From positions 2,232,001-2,296,000 of the forward strand of contig CBDDIR010000003.1 of NCBI GenBank assembly GCA_965229115.1: a DNA stretch of 64,000 bases, in the 5' to 3' direction. Shown piece after piece: positions 25,336 to 33,364 of this stretch. The notes under the pieces were generated by a model. The model was not told the origin of the DNA and searched no databases. It saw only the letters and a list, made by a program, of their open reading frames with translations. Position 1 is the first letter of the stretch; every line of letters starts with the position of its first letter. This DNA comes from UBA7672 sp965229115. Its GTDB lineage: Bacteria; Pseudomonadota; Alphaproteobacteria; Caulobacterales; Hyphomonadaceae. The position numbers and the translations under genes are program-made.

Positions 25336-26439
25336 ATGCGGAACGCGATCGTCATCGGGCTTGCGATTATTGCGGTGCTCGCCGCGGGCGTTTGGGGGCT
25401 GGGCCAGTTCGGCGGCGCGCTGACGGGCGGCGTGGGCGAGCCGCAGACGCCGGTCGTGCGCGAGCCGGAGATTGTGGTGGCGGGCGCGCCGGTTCAGGCG
25501 CCGGCTGCCAATCCGCAGGCGTCTTTGCGGACGGCTCCCGCGCCGGCTGCTGCGCCGACGCCGGCTGTGCCGGAAGCTGCTGCTCCTGCGCCTGAAGTTG
25601 TTCCGCCTGCGGCTGTGGAAGCTGCGCCGCCGGTTGAGCCGGGTCGGGCTGCTCCGAATACCAAGCCGTCTCTGTCGACGACGCTTGATGGGAAGAATGG
25701 GCTGCAGCTGCCGAAGCTGCCGCAGGCTGCGCCGGTTCCTGCCGAGCCTCAGACGCAAGCTCAGAGTTCAGTCGAGGCGGCTCCACAGGCGCGGATGGCT
25801 ACGCCGGCTGAGCCGCAGACGAGCACACCGGCGGTTGAGCCTCGGGTGTTTGCGCAGCAGGCGCCGACTGTTGTTCCGGCTATTCCGGCTGGGCTGGAGG
25901 CGCAGTTCAAGTCGCGGAAGGTGACTTACAATCGGCCGCCGCAGAAGCTGGCGCTGGACAAGGCGATTGATGTTTCGCTGGTGATCAATGCGACCGAGGA
26001 CGAGAACGCTGGTCAGGAAGCGCTGAAGGGTTTTCCGGGCACGGTCGTTGAGCGCGATGTGGATCTTTCGGATACCGTTTCAGCGCAGCTGACGGGCGTG
26101 GGTTTCGATATCACTTCGCAGACGGTTGAGCGGCAGCGCCTCTCGGGCAAGGTGATCAATCGGTGGGCCTGGCGGGTGACGCCGACCGAGATCGGGGAGC
26201 ATACGATGATCCTCGAGATCTTCGGGTATGCTTCTGGCTCGCTGGATGCTGAGCCGCTGGATGCTTATCGCGATGTGATCGTCGTCGAGGTGCAGCAGTT
26301 CGACCAGATCGTCAGCTGGGCGAAGGGCGTGCAACCGCTGTTCGCGGTGCTTGCGGCCCTTGCCGGCATCGGCTCTGCGATCTTCGCCTTCCTGCGTTTC
26401 CGGGAAGAGAAGAAGCAGACCAAGAAGCTGAGCGAGTAG
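25336..26439 (+). CDS. Two-TM protein with Pro/Ala-rich periplasmic linker and beta-rich domain
   Basis: A 367-residue protein I cannot assign. There is an N-terminal TM at about 4-22 (AIVIGLAIIAVLAAGVWGLG), then about 150 residues of Pro/Ala/Glu-rich low complexity (APAAAPTPAVPEAAAPAPE), a predicted all-beta domain at about 190-325 (VTYNRPPQKLALD, INRWAWRVTPTEIGEHTMIL, DVIVVEVQQFDQIV), and a C-terminal TM at about 336-354 with a basic tail. Both ends would be cytoplasmic and the middle periplasmic. The WRVTP...G.HTLIL pattern resembles an unnamed beta-sandwich module in other bacterial membrane proteins, from memory only. It ends 3 nt from the stop of the convergent amidohydrolase gene. Confidence 0.8.
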   Translation: MRNAIVIGLAIIAVLAAGVWGLGQFGGALTGGVGEPQTPVVREPEIVVAGAPVQAPAANPQASLRTAPAPAAAPTPAVPEAAAPAPEVVPPAAVEAAPPVEPGRAAPNTKPSLSTTLDGKNGLQLPKLPQAAPVPAEPQTQAQSSVEAAPQARMATPAEPQTSTPAVEPRVFAQQAPTVVPAIPAGLEAQFKSRKVTYNRPPQKLALDKAIDVSLVINATEDENAGQEALKGFPGTVVERDVDLSDTVSAQLTGVGFDITSQTVERQRLSGKVINRWAWRVTPTEIGEHTMILEIFGYASGSLDAEPLDAYRDVIVVEVQQFDQIVSWAKGVQPLFAVLAALAGIGSAIFAFLRFREEKKQTKKLSE

Positions 26440-26442
26440 CCG

Positions 26443-27822
26443 CTACTTCCTGAAGAGATCCAGCGAGGACGCCGTCATCGCCTTGACGCCGGCGGCGATG
26501 GTTGGGTCCGGGTCCGGCGCGAACTCGCTCGAGTGGAGCGACGGAAGCGGCTTGCCGCCGGGCTGGATCGAGGCGTCGTACTTGGCCTGACTGACCGCGC
26601 CCAGCCACAGCAGCATGATCGGGATGCGATCTTCCGTGCGGCCATAGCGGGCGAAGTCTTCTCCACCCATCGTGGGCGAAGCCACATTGATCTTCTCTTC
26701 CCCGAACTCCTTGGTCAGCACGTTGGTGAGACGGGCGGTGAGTTGCGGGTTGTTGTAGAGCGAGGGCGTGTAGTCGTCCTTGATCGAGATGGTGGGCGCC
26801 TTGTCGCCTTCGAGACCGGCAGCCATCGCCTCGGCCTTGGCGATGCGTTCGATGCCCTTGAGCAGCTTGTCGCGGGTGGCGTCTGCGAAGGAGCGGACGG
26901 TGAGCTGGAGCTTCACTTCATCGGGAATGATGTTGTGCTTGAAGCCGCCATTGATCGCACCGACCGTGACGACGGCTGAGTCCTGCGGGTCGGTTTCGCG
27001 CGAGACCAGCGTCTGCAGCGTGGTGACGATCCGGGCTGCGACGACGATGGGGTCTTTGGTGTCCTGCGGATAGGCGCCGTGGCCGCCATTGCCTTTGACG
27101 GTGAGATCGACGCTGTCGACATTGGCCATGACATAGCCCGAGCCGAGGCCGAGCGCGCCGGCGGGGAGCGCTGCGTTGTCGTGAAGGGCGATGACGTGAT
27201 CGGGCTTGGGGAAGCGGGTGAAGAGGCCATCTTCCAGCATCGACTTTGCGCCGAGGCCGATCTCTTCGGCTGGCTGGGCGATCATGACGAGCGTGCCCTT
27301 CCATTCCGACTTGCGGGCGACGAGTTCGCGGGCGGTGCCGATCCAGGTGGTCATGTGGATGTCGTGGCCGCAGGCGTGCATCACGCCGGACTCTTCGCCG
27401 GACCATGCCGTGTCGCGGAAGGTGGAGGCGTAGGGGACGCCGGTTTTTTCGACGAGGGGAAGCGCGTCCATGTCTGCGCGGATCATCAGGGTGGGACCGA
27501 CGCCATTCTGAAGGACGGCGACGAGGCCGTAGCCGCCGACCCCGTCCTGGATCTTGCCGTACTCCTTCATCGCGCGGTCCTTGACCCATTTATCGCCGAG
27601 GCCGGTGGTGACGGTGAAGCCGAGGCGCTTCATTTCTGCGGCGAGGATCGCGGAGGTGTTCTTTTCCTGGAAGGAGAGTTCGGGGTTCTTGTGCAGGTGT
27701 TCGTAGATCTGGCGCAGGGTTTTGCCATTGGCGGAGAAGCCTTGCTGGGCCTCGGCCGGCTGGGGCGCGGTTGAGCAAGCCGCGAGGAGCGTTGCGCCGA
27801 GGACGAGGACAGTACGCTTCAT
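26443..27822 (-). CDS. M20-family amidohydrolase lipoprotein
   Basis: Exported zinc amidohydrolase/aminoacylase of 459 residues, related to hippurate hydrolase and IAA-amino-acid hydrolase. ATG 27822 gives a lipoprotein signal with lipobox LAAC (MKRTVLVLGATLLAACS), and GGAG lies about 10 nt upstream. Metal-site motifs are MIRADMDALPL, VMHACGHDIHMTT, IAQPAEE and the C-terminal LHSSEF. A dimerisation-domain insert begins at VKGNGGHGAYPQDTKDP. The longer frame to 27906 would bury the signal peptide. It likely releases acids from N-acyl amino acids in the periplasm; the substrate is unknown. It is divergent from the GST gene. Confidence 0.9.
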   Translation of the reverse strand: MKRTVLVLGATLLAACSTAPQPAEAQQGFSANGKTLRQIYEHLHKNPELSFQEKNTSAILAAEMKRLGFTVTTGLGDKWVKDRAMKEYGKIQDGVGGYGLVAVLQNGVGPTLMIRADMDALPLVEKTGVPYASTFRDTAWSGEESGVMHACGHDIHMTTWIGTARELVARKSEWKGTLVMIAQPAEEIGLGAKSMLEDGLFTRFPKPDHVIALHDNAALPAGALGLGSGYVMANVDSVDLTVKGNGGHGAYPQDTKDPIVVAARIVTTLQTLVSRETDPQDSAVVTVGAINGGFKHNIIPDEVKLQLTVRSFADATRDKLLKGIERIAKAEAMAAGLEGDKAPTISIKDDYTPSLYNNPQLTARLTNVLTKEFGEEKINVASPTMGGEDFARYGRTEDRIPIMLLWLGAVSQAKYDASIQPGGKPLPSLHSSEFAPDPDPTIAAGVKAMTASSLDLFRK

Positions 27823-27950
27823 TCCGTGAACTCCGAGCCGATGGTCGCTCATAGCGGCTCGACCTGACCGCGTCACCTCACTTGGGGTCACGCTTGCCAG
27901 AGCCAAGGGTGCGGGCTTACGCCTTGGGCAAACAATAATGAGGAACGCCC

Positions 27951-28565
27951 ATGAAACTCTACAATTCGCCGATGCCTGCGCCGAACCCGCGGCGGGTTCG
28001 CATCTTTCTGGCGGAGAAAGGCATCACGGTGCCGATGAGCGAGATCGCCATCATGAAGCGCGAGCACAAATCGCCTGAGCATCTGGCGCGCAATTCTCTT
28101 GGCCAGGTGCCGACGCTGGAGCTGGAGGACGGAACGGCGATTTCGGAGACGGTGGCGATCTGCCGGTATTTCGAGAGCCTGCACCCTACCCCGCCCATGT
28201 TCGGCCAGACGGCGTTTGAACAGGCGATGGTGGAGCAATGGGTTCGCCGGGTTGAGTTTGCGGTGATGACGCCGGTGGGGATGTTCTGGCGGCACGCGCA
28301 TCCGTTCACGGCGGCGGTGGTGGTTCCGCAGTACAAGGAGTTCGGGGAGTCGAACCGGGCGCATTATGAGCGGGCGCTGGCCTGGCTCGATGGGGAGCTG
28401 AAGGGGCGCGAGTTTCTGGCAACGCCGGATTATACGGTGGCGGACATTTGCCTGTTGTCGACCGTGGATTTTGCGACGTGGATCGGACTGGCGATTCCAG
28501 AGGGCATGACGAACGTTCGGGCGTGGCATGAGCGCGTGACGGCGCGGCCGAGTTCGCAGGCATAG
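27951..28565 (+). CDS. Glutathione S-transferase family protein
   Basis: Cytoplasmic GST of 204 residues. The N-terminal thioredoxin-like domain starts MKLYNSPMPAPNPRRVRIFL, with a Ser/Asn-containing active-site region and the cis-Pro glutathione-binding motif GQVPTLELEDGTAISETVAI. The C-terminal helical domain has the N-capping pattern TVADICLLSTVDFA. No specific class is assigned. It is divergent from the M20 lipoprotein gene by 128 nt and followed by the repeat-rich gap. Confidence 0.9.
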   Translation: MKLYNSPMPAPNPRRVRIFLAEKGITVPMSEIAIMKREHKSPEHLARNSLGQVPTLELEDGTAISETVAICRYFESLHPTPPMFGQTAFEQAMVEQWVRRVEFAVMTPVGMFWRHAHPFTAAVVVPQYKEFGESNRAHYERALAWLDGELKGREFLATPDYTVADICLLSTVDFATWIGLAIPEGMTNVRAWHERVTARPSSQA

Positions 28566-28620
28566 GGGTGCGTTCCCGCTGGTGGCGGGTTTGGGTTTTT
28601 CGAGTTGGAAACGCGCTTGC

Positions 28621-29130
28621 TTAGGCGGGCGCGTTTTTGTTTGGAGTTGGGGCAAGCGCCCCCTCCGTCTCGCCGCGAAGACGCGGCGATCCACCTCCCC
28701 CAGTTTTCAACTGGTGGAGGCAATTCCCCTTCGTCGCGACGATGCGCTGTTTGCCTCCACCAGTTGAAAACTGGGGGAGGTGGATCGCACGCGAAGCGTG
28801 CGAGACGGAGGGGGTGGTGCTCAGGGCGGTGAGCACGCGCTCGTGCTTCGACGGACGGCTCGCGAAGCGAGCCTGCTCAGCATGAGCGCTATTGGGGCTG
28901 TCGTGCTGGACAGCGGGTGTTGTTTCCTTGGATTGGGTGTCGGTCTTCGCTCTGGGCAGATCGAGCGACGCGATCGGTGTGGCATTCACCGGGGCACGGC
29001 GGTGGATCATCTGGAGCGTTGAGGCGACGTTCAGCACGAGCATCGCAAGCATGCGCAGCGTCGCATTGATCCAGTGATCAAGTGGCGACGGGGTCCCTAG
29101 CCCAATGTGCGCGTGTTTGTGTCGTGTCAT
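28621..29130 (-). CDS. Doubtful ORF partly derived from an intergenic repeat
   Basis: A 169-codon minus-strand frame from ATG 29130. Residues 1-50 look protein-like, with a hydrophobic stretch (LRMLAMLVLNVASTL). The last 90 residues are simply the repeat and its flank read in frame (ARFASRPSKHERVLTALSTT, IHLPQFSTGGG twice in variant form). There is no clear ribosome site. It may be a real short gene extended by repeat insertion, or chance. Confidence 0.28.
   Translation of the reverse strand: MTRHKHAHIGLGTPSPLDHWINATLRMLAMLVLNVASTLQMIHRRAPVNATPIASLDLPRAKTDTQSKETTPAVQHDSPNSAHAEQARFASRPSKHERVLTALSTTPSVSHASRAIHLPQFSTGGGKQRIVATKGNCLHQLKTGGGGSPRLRGETEGALAPTPNKNAPA
28659..28814. repeat. 156-bp imperfect inverted repeat with 36-bp perfect core arms
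   Basis: The left core arm 28688-28723 and right core arm 28751-28786 are perfect reverse complements over 36 nt. The outer arms CCCCCTCCGTCTCG (28659-28672) and CGAGACGGAGGGGG (28801-28814) also pair exactly. Each core arm contains its own small hairpin (CCAGTT...AACTGG). The structure resembles dispersed intergenic REP/MITE-like repeats; a related shorter unit is at 30341-30373. Confidence 0.85.
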
Positions 29131-29412
29131 GCGGGGTAGAATACCCCGGCCCAGGGCGCCGTAGATTCCAGGAGGCTCTATCCCCCAATCTTTCGCGCTA
29201 GTGCGTTGGGATTGTTCGGGGGATTATTTCTGCGTCCTACAGTTGGGGATCGCTCTATCCTCCATTTCCTGCGGCGCGGCGCATCTGAAGATGCACCCTG
29301 CGGGCGTGGAACTGGCGCTTTCGGTTTCTTTCTCACTCGCAACTCGACTTATGGCTGGGGCAAAATACCTTGTGGTGGGCGCGACGGGCGCGGCGTTGGT
29401 CTTGAGGGGACG
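28815..29412. other. Intergenic stretch with no confident gene
   Basis: About 600 nt after the inverted repeat. Apart from the doubtful minus-strand ORF to 29130, nothing has good coding character. A 71-codon plus-strand frame at 29201-29416 overlaps the next gene's start and lacks a ribosome site. The segment around 29330-29412 probably holds the promoter of the lipoprotein gene. Confidence 0.5.
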
Positions 29413-30159
29413 ATGATGATCGGGACTTTTGGGCGTGTGCTTGTGGCGGGTTTGGCGGCGGCGACTTTGGTCGCCTGCTCTCCGAGCGGGCCGGTTGTCG
29501 GGAATGAAGAGAAGTCCCGCGAGTGGGTGCGCAGCGAGTTCATGAAGATGGAAACGCAGGGCGCGGCCATGGGCGAAGTGTTCGCGGCGCTGCGGACGGC
29601 GGAGCCGGAAATCTATGAGAAGTTCGTCGAGGCAGCGACCAGCAAGGTGACTGCGGGCCTGCCGACCGAACAGGCAGGCTTCGAGGCGGGGGCCGAGATT
29701 CGCCCGCTCTATCTCGCGCGCTTCACCGAGCTGGGCAAAACCGCCGCCGATGGCGACATCAACGAGATGCTCGACTATTCGGGCGAGCAGATGACCCAGC
29801 TGATGGCGATCGACCCGCAGCTGTGCGTGACGGTGGCGATGGGCGGAGCCGACATGCGCGTGGGCCAGTTGCCGAAGGCGACGCAGGAACGCGAGATGCG
29901 CGTGATGGCGCGCATCATCCGCGCGGGCAAACAGAACAATCCGGGCGCGACGCAGGAAGAGCTGGAAGCCTGGATCATCAAGTTCGCATCCGCGCACCCG
30001 GAAGCGGCAGAGGCGCTGGGTATTATGGGCCTGTCCTCGCCGACCGATGAGCAGGCAAAGGCGATCTGCGAGGGCAATATCGCGATGACGCAGGCGCTAG
30101 GCGAGGAAGAGCCGGCGACGCGGGCGCGGCTGTTCCGGGGGTTGCTGCAGCAGAGCTAG
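29413..30159 (+). CDS. Hypothetical lipoprotein
   Basis: A 248-residue protein with a lipoprotein signal (MIGTFGRVLVAGLAAATLVA, then CSPSG). The mature part is helical and acidic with no TM; segments include WVRSEFMKMETQGAAMGEVF, LDYSGEQMTQLMAIDP and AICEGNIAMTQAL. Two further Cys residues might form a disulfide. ATG 29413 has GAGGGGA directly upstream; ATG 29416 is equally possible. I do not recognise the family. It is convergent with metG, with three hairpin repeats between the two. Confidence 0.78.
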   Translation: MMIGTFGRVLVAGLAAATLVACSPSGPVVGNEEKSREWVRSEFMKMETQGAAMGEVFAALRTAEPEIYEKFVEAATSKVTAGLPTEQAGFEAGAEIRPLYLARFTELGKTAADGDINEMLDYSGEQMTQLMAIDPQLCVTVAMGGADMRVGQLPKATQEREMRVMARIIRAGKQNNPGATQEELEAWIIKFASAHPEAAEALGIMGLSSPTDEQAKAICEGNIAMTQALGEEEPATRARLFRGLLQQS

Positions 30160-30186
30160 GGGTGGGCTGCCGATAGGTTTTGAACT

Positions 30187-30373
30187 CTTCCCCCGTGTGC
30201 GGGGGAAGTACGGCGAAGCCGGGATGAGGGCGAGTTACGAAGGTGGTGTGCGTTGCTCTGGGTCCCGACTTACGTCGGGATGAGCGGAACAACGAAATTC
30301 GAGTCCCATTGAGACTCGCCCCCATCGTCTCGTCGCTGCGCGCCGATCCACTTCCCCCGTTTCACGGGGGAAG
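30187..30373. repeat. Cluster of three hairpin repeats between convergent genes
   Basis: Three perfect stem-loops lie here: CTTCCCCCG-TGTG-CGGGGGAAG (30187-30208), TCCCGAC-TTAC-GTCGGGA (30263-30280) and CTTCCCCCG-TTTCA-CGGGGGAAG (30351-30373). The first and third share the same stem. The GCCGATCCACTTCCCCCG flank of the third matches the GATCCACCTCCCCC core of the repeat near 28.7 kb. The cluster probably also terminates transcription from both sides. Confidence 0.8.
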
Positions 30374-30383
30374 AGTTTCGCGA

Positions 30384-32108
30384 TCAACCGCCGCCGAAGC
30401 GGGCGGTCCATTCGGCGACTTGGGCGTCTTCGATCTTGGTGAAGAGTTGCGGCGGGACTTCGATGCTCTTGCCGCGGGGGAGTGCATCCAGAAGCGCTGG
30501 GTAGCCGCCCTGCCCGAGGTCTTTCGGGTTGAGGCTGCGGCGGTCTTCCGGGATGCCGAGGGCGTCGAGGATTTTCTTCGCCGTCTCGGGCACGATCGGC
30601 TGGGCGATTATGCCGAAGAGCGCGACGAGGTTGAGGCCGGTGCGGATGCCGACGGCGGCTTGATCCACCGACGTCTTGTACGCGGTCCATGGCGCGGCCT
30701 TGGTGATGTATTCGTTGCCGGCGGCCCAGATGGCGCGGGTTTCGGCGGCGGCTTTCCGGAATTCCATCGCCTCGTAATAGCCGATGAGAGCGGGCAGACG
30801 CGTGGCCAGTTCGTTGGCCATCCAGGCTTCGTGTTCGCCGGGCTCGCCGCCCTCGGGTACTTTGCCTTCGAACTTCGCGGCGGCGTATTTCGTGATGCGG
30901 TTCACGAAGTTGCCGAGCACGTCGTTGAGGTCTGAATTGATGCAGGCCTTGAAGGCTTCCCAGGTGAAAGCGGTGTCGGAGCTCTCTGGCGCGTTGGCCG
31001 TGAGATACCAGCGCCAGTAGTCTCCCGGCAGCAGTTCGAGCGCCTGGTCCATGAAGACGCCGCGCTTCTGGCTGGTGGAGAACTTGCCGCCATACCAGTT
31101 GAGCCAGTTGAAGGCTTTCAGCTTGTCGACGAGCTTCCACGGCTCCTTCGAGCCGAGGATCGTGACCGGGAACGAGACGGTGTGGAAGGCGACGTTGTCC
31201 TTGCCCATGAACTCGACATAGGTGACGTCGTCGGCGCCCTTGTCGGTGCGCCACCAGCTTTCCCAGTTGCCGCCGGTTGCTTCCGACCATTCGACGGTGG
31301 AGCCGATGTATTCGATGGGCGCGTCGAACCAGACGTAGAAGACCTTGTTCTCGAAGCCGGGACGCGGCGCGCCATTGCGCGTGACGGGCACGCCCCAGGA
31401 GAGGTCGCGCGTGATCGAGCGGTCAATCAGGCCTTCGTCGAGCCATTTGTAGGCGATGGACGTGGTGAGGTTCGGCCAGTCGGCGGCGCGGGCGTCGACG
31501 AAGGCGCGGACTTCGTCCTGCAGCTTGGTTTGCAGGAGGTAGAGGTGGCGCGTGTCGCGGATTTCTACGTTGCGCGAGCCGGAGACGGATGAGTACGGGT
31601 TCTTGAGATCGACCGGATCGAGCAGCGTTCCGCAGTTGTCGCACTGGTCGCCGCGGGCTTTTTCGTAGCCGCAGTTCGGGCATGTGCCCTCGACATAGCG
31701 ATCCGGCAGGAAGCGCTTGTCGTCGATCGAATAGACCTGCTTCGAGGTGCGCTCGTCGATCAGGCCATTGTCTTCGAGGACGTTGGCGAAGTGTTGCGTG
31801 AGGCGGCGGTTGGGCTCGCGCGAGGAGCGGCCGAACCAGTCGAAGGACAGGTGGAAGCCCTGGCCTACCCGCTTCTGGATTTCGTGTTGTTCGTCGCAAT
31901 ATTGCGCCGTGGTCTGGCCGGCTTCGATGGCGGCCAGTTCGGCGGGCGTGCCGTGTTCGTCGGTGGCGCAGATGAAGAGGACGTCGTGGCCCATGGCGCG
32001 GTTGAAACGGGCATAGACGTCGGCCGGGAGCATGGAGCCCGCGAGGTTGCCGAGGTGCTTCACGCCGTTGATGTACGGCAGGGCCGAGGTGATGAGGATA
32101 CGCGCCAT
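30384..32108 (-). CDS. metG: Methionyl-tRNA synthetase
   Basis: Charges tRNA-Met in the cytoplasm. The product has 574 residues from ATG 32108 (MARILITSALPYINGVKHLG). The class I HIGH equivalent reads KHLGN, the connective zinc knuckle is CPNCG...CDNCG, and the KMSKS equivalent reads KFSTSQKRG. The anticodon-binding helical domain follows, and the C-terminal dimerisation domain of E. coli MetG is absent. The KFSTS form and overall length match the MetRS subgroup that I recall from Caulobacter-type alphaproteobacteria. The frame upstream to 32159 adds a non-conserved leader. It is convergent with the lipoprotein gene. Confidence 0.95.
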   Translation of the reverse strand: MARILITSALPYINGVKHLGNLAGSMLPADVYARFNRAMGHDVLFICATDEHGTPAELAAIEAGQTTAQYCDEQHEIQKRVGQGFHLSFDWFGRSSREPNRRLTQHFANVLEDNGLIDERTSKQVYSIDDKRFLPDRYVEGTCPNCGYEKARGDQCDNCGTLLDPVDLKNPYSSVSGSRNVEIRDTRHLYLLQTKLQDEVRAFVDARAADWPNLTTSIAYKWLDEGLIDRSITRDLSWGVPVTRNGAPRPGFENKVFYVWFDAPIEYIGSTVEWSEATGGNWESWWRTDKGADDVTYVEFMGKDNVAFHTVSFPVTILGSKEPWKLVDKLKAFNWLNWYGGKFSTSQKRGVFMDQALELLPGDYWRWYLTANAPESSDTAFTWEAFKACINSDLNDVLGNFVNRITKYAAAKFEGKVPEGGEPGEHEAWMANELATRLPALIGYYEAMEFRKAAAETRAIWAAGNEYITKAAPWTAYKTSVDQAAVGIRTGLNLVALFGIIAQPIVPETAKKILDALGIPEDRRSLNPKDLGQGGYPALLDALPRGKSIEVPPQLFTKIEDAQVAEWTARFGGG

Positions 32109-32212
32109 TTTTATGTTCCAGTCTGCCGGCTGATGGTGCCGTGTGCGGGCTTGTAACATGGGCGCGCGGGAGCGCCAGCGCGAGGTTTTCCGGGCTTTTA
32201 GTTGCGGATTGC

Positions 32213-32899
32213 CTAGTTCCGGATGGGAGTCAGTTCGCAGCGTTGCAGGAACTCGGTCTGGCTGGTGCTGGCTTCGGCGGCGCGGGAGACAACGAGTTTG
32301 GCGGCGCGCGGGCCCTCGGCGGGGATTGCGGGGATCAGGGCTGCGCCGGTGATCTCGTCCTGCGCGTTCAGGGGCGTGATGCGGCCGTCAACGATGAGGT
32401 CCCAGTTGGCGGGGTTGGAGAGGTGGCAGAGCGCCAGGTAGCGCGTGGCTGCCTGCGCGCTGAAGCGGAGGGTGATGGCGGCGGCGGGCGCCGTCTTGCG
32501 GCTGGGGAGATAGATGATGGAGTGGCCGGTGGGCTGGGTCGCCCAGTAGCCGCCGCGCATGGCGAGGGCCAGGCCGTTGGCGACGGGATCGCGCGGCGTG
32601 ACGGCGCGGAGTTCGGCGCTGACGATGGTATTGAGGGGCACGCCTTTATCCGCGAGTGCGCTGGCGGCGCGGGCGCGGATGGCTTGCGTAATGACGGTGG
32701 GCTGGCGCGAGAGGAGCGCTGCGACGTCTGCCGAGAGCTTGATCTCGTCGTCGTCAGCCGGCTTGGCGGGCTGTGATCTGACGGCGCCGGATTTGGCGAC
32801 GGTGGGCTTGGTCGGCGCTTGCGGAGGCTTGGGCGCGGTTGACGGTTGCGCCGCGGCCTGCCCGCAGATGAAGAGAACAGCGATCAGAATCGCGCGCAA
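32213..32899 (-). CDS. Secreted protein of unknown function, TTG start
   Basis: 228 residues with signal peptide RAILIAVLFICGQAAAQ, then a Pro/Lys-rich linker (APKPPQAPTKPTVAK) and a soluble domain with QPTVITQAIRARAASALADK, RGGYWATQPTGHSIIYLPS and a possible disulfide pair (LALCHLS, QRCELTP). I do not recognise the family. The start is TTG 32899, with AGGAGG 5 nt upstream; that ribosome site lies inside a perfect terminator-like hairpin, which should strongly affect translation. It lies downstream of the small OmpA-like gene on the same strand. Confidence 0.75.
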   Translation of the reverse strand: MRAILIAVLFICGQAAAQPSTAPKPPQAPTKPTVAKSGAVRSQPAKPADDDEIKLSADVAALLSRQPTVITQAIRARAASALADKGVPLNTIVSAELRAVTPRDPVANGLALAMRGGYWATQPTGHSIIYLPSRKTAPAAAITLRFSAQAATRYLALCHLSNPANWDLIVDGRITPLNAQDEITGAALIPAIPAEGPRAAKLVVSRAAEASTSQTEFLQRCELTPIRN

Positions 32900-32924
32900 A
32901 AAAACCTCCTGCCGAAGCAGGAGG
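32897..32924 (-). terminator. Terminator hairpin that also contains the next gene's ribosome site
   Basis: On the minus strand: CCTCCTGC, tetraloop TTCG, GCAGGAGG, then seven T. The 8-bp perfect stem, UUCG loop and U-tract make a classic intrinsic terminator for the gene at 32957-33364. The 3' arm supplies AGGAGG for the TTG start at 32899, so the site is both terminator and Shine-Dalgarno. Confidence 0.8.
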
Positions 32925-32956
32925 AGTCTCGCACATGCCCAGACGAAAGTAAGCGG

Positions 32957-33364
32957 TTAGCTGTTGGCGAAGCGCTGCGCGCCAGCGGCGACACGGACCA
33001 CGACTTCGCGGTCGGCCAGCGTTTCGGTTGCAGGAATGAGTTTCGGGTTGCCGGTAACGATGACGCCTACGCCGAGATCATTGAAGGCGTGCGAGACGGC
33101 TTGCGCACGCTCGGGGCCGGATTTCACTTCGGCGACGATCTGCTTCGCGCCGCAGGCCTTCGCGTCGGCAGCGATGCGTTCGACCAGTTGTTGCGAGAAC
33201 TTGTTGAACTCGGTCGTGTCCTTGTCGAAATAGATCGACACTTCACGCGACGAGCAGACAGCCGGGTCCTTGGCGTAGAGCGACTGTGCATTGGCTGCGT
33301 CGTAGATGAAGCCTCCGAAGCCGATCAGCAGCGCTCCGACGGTCATAAGGGTCAGTTTCTGCAT
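32957..33364 (-). CDS. Small exported OmpA-like protein
   Basis: 135 residues with a signal peptide (LTLMTVGALLIGFGGFIYDA, cleavage near ANAQ). The mature part has an OmpA-C-like pattern: VSIYFDKDTTEFNKFSQQLV, then AADAKACGAKQIVAEV and DREVVVRVAAG. It lacks the Asp/Arg peptidoglycan-binding signature in full, so binding to the wall is uncertain. Two Cys residues (AVCSS, KACGA) could form a disulfide. It is followed by a terminator hairpin and lies divergent from tRNA-Thr. Confidence 0.72.
   Translation of the reverse strand: MQKLTLMTVGALLIGFGGFIYDAANAQSLYAKDPAVCSSREVSIYFDKDTTEFNKFSQQLVERIAADAKACGAKQIVAEVKSGPERAQAVSHAFNDLGVGVIVTGNPKLIPATETLADREVVVRVAAGAQRFANS

Noticed and set aside
28659..28814. 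CRISPR-like repeat
   Set aside because: Only two arms in inverted, not direct, orientation with no spacer array.
29201..29416. 71-codon plus-strand frame before the lipoprotein gene
   Set aside because: Overlaps the lipoprotein start, no ribosome site, no recognisable pattern.
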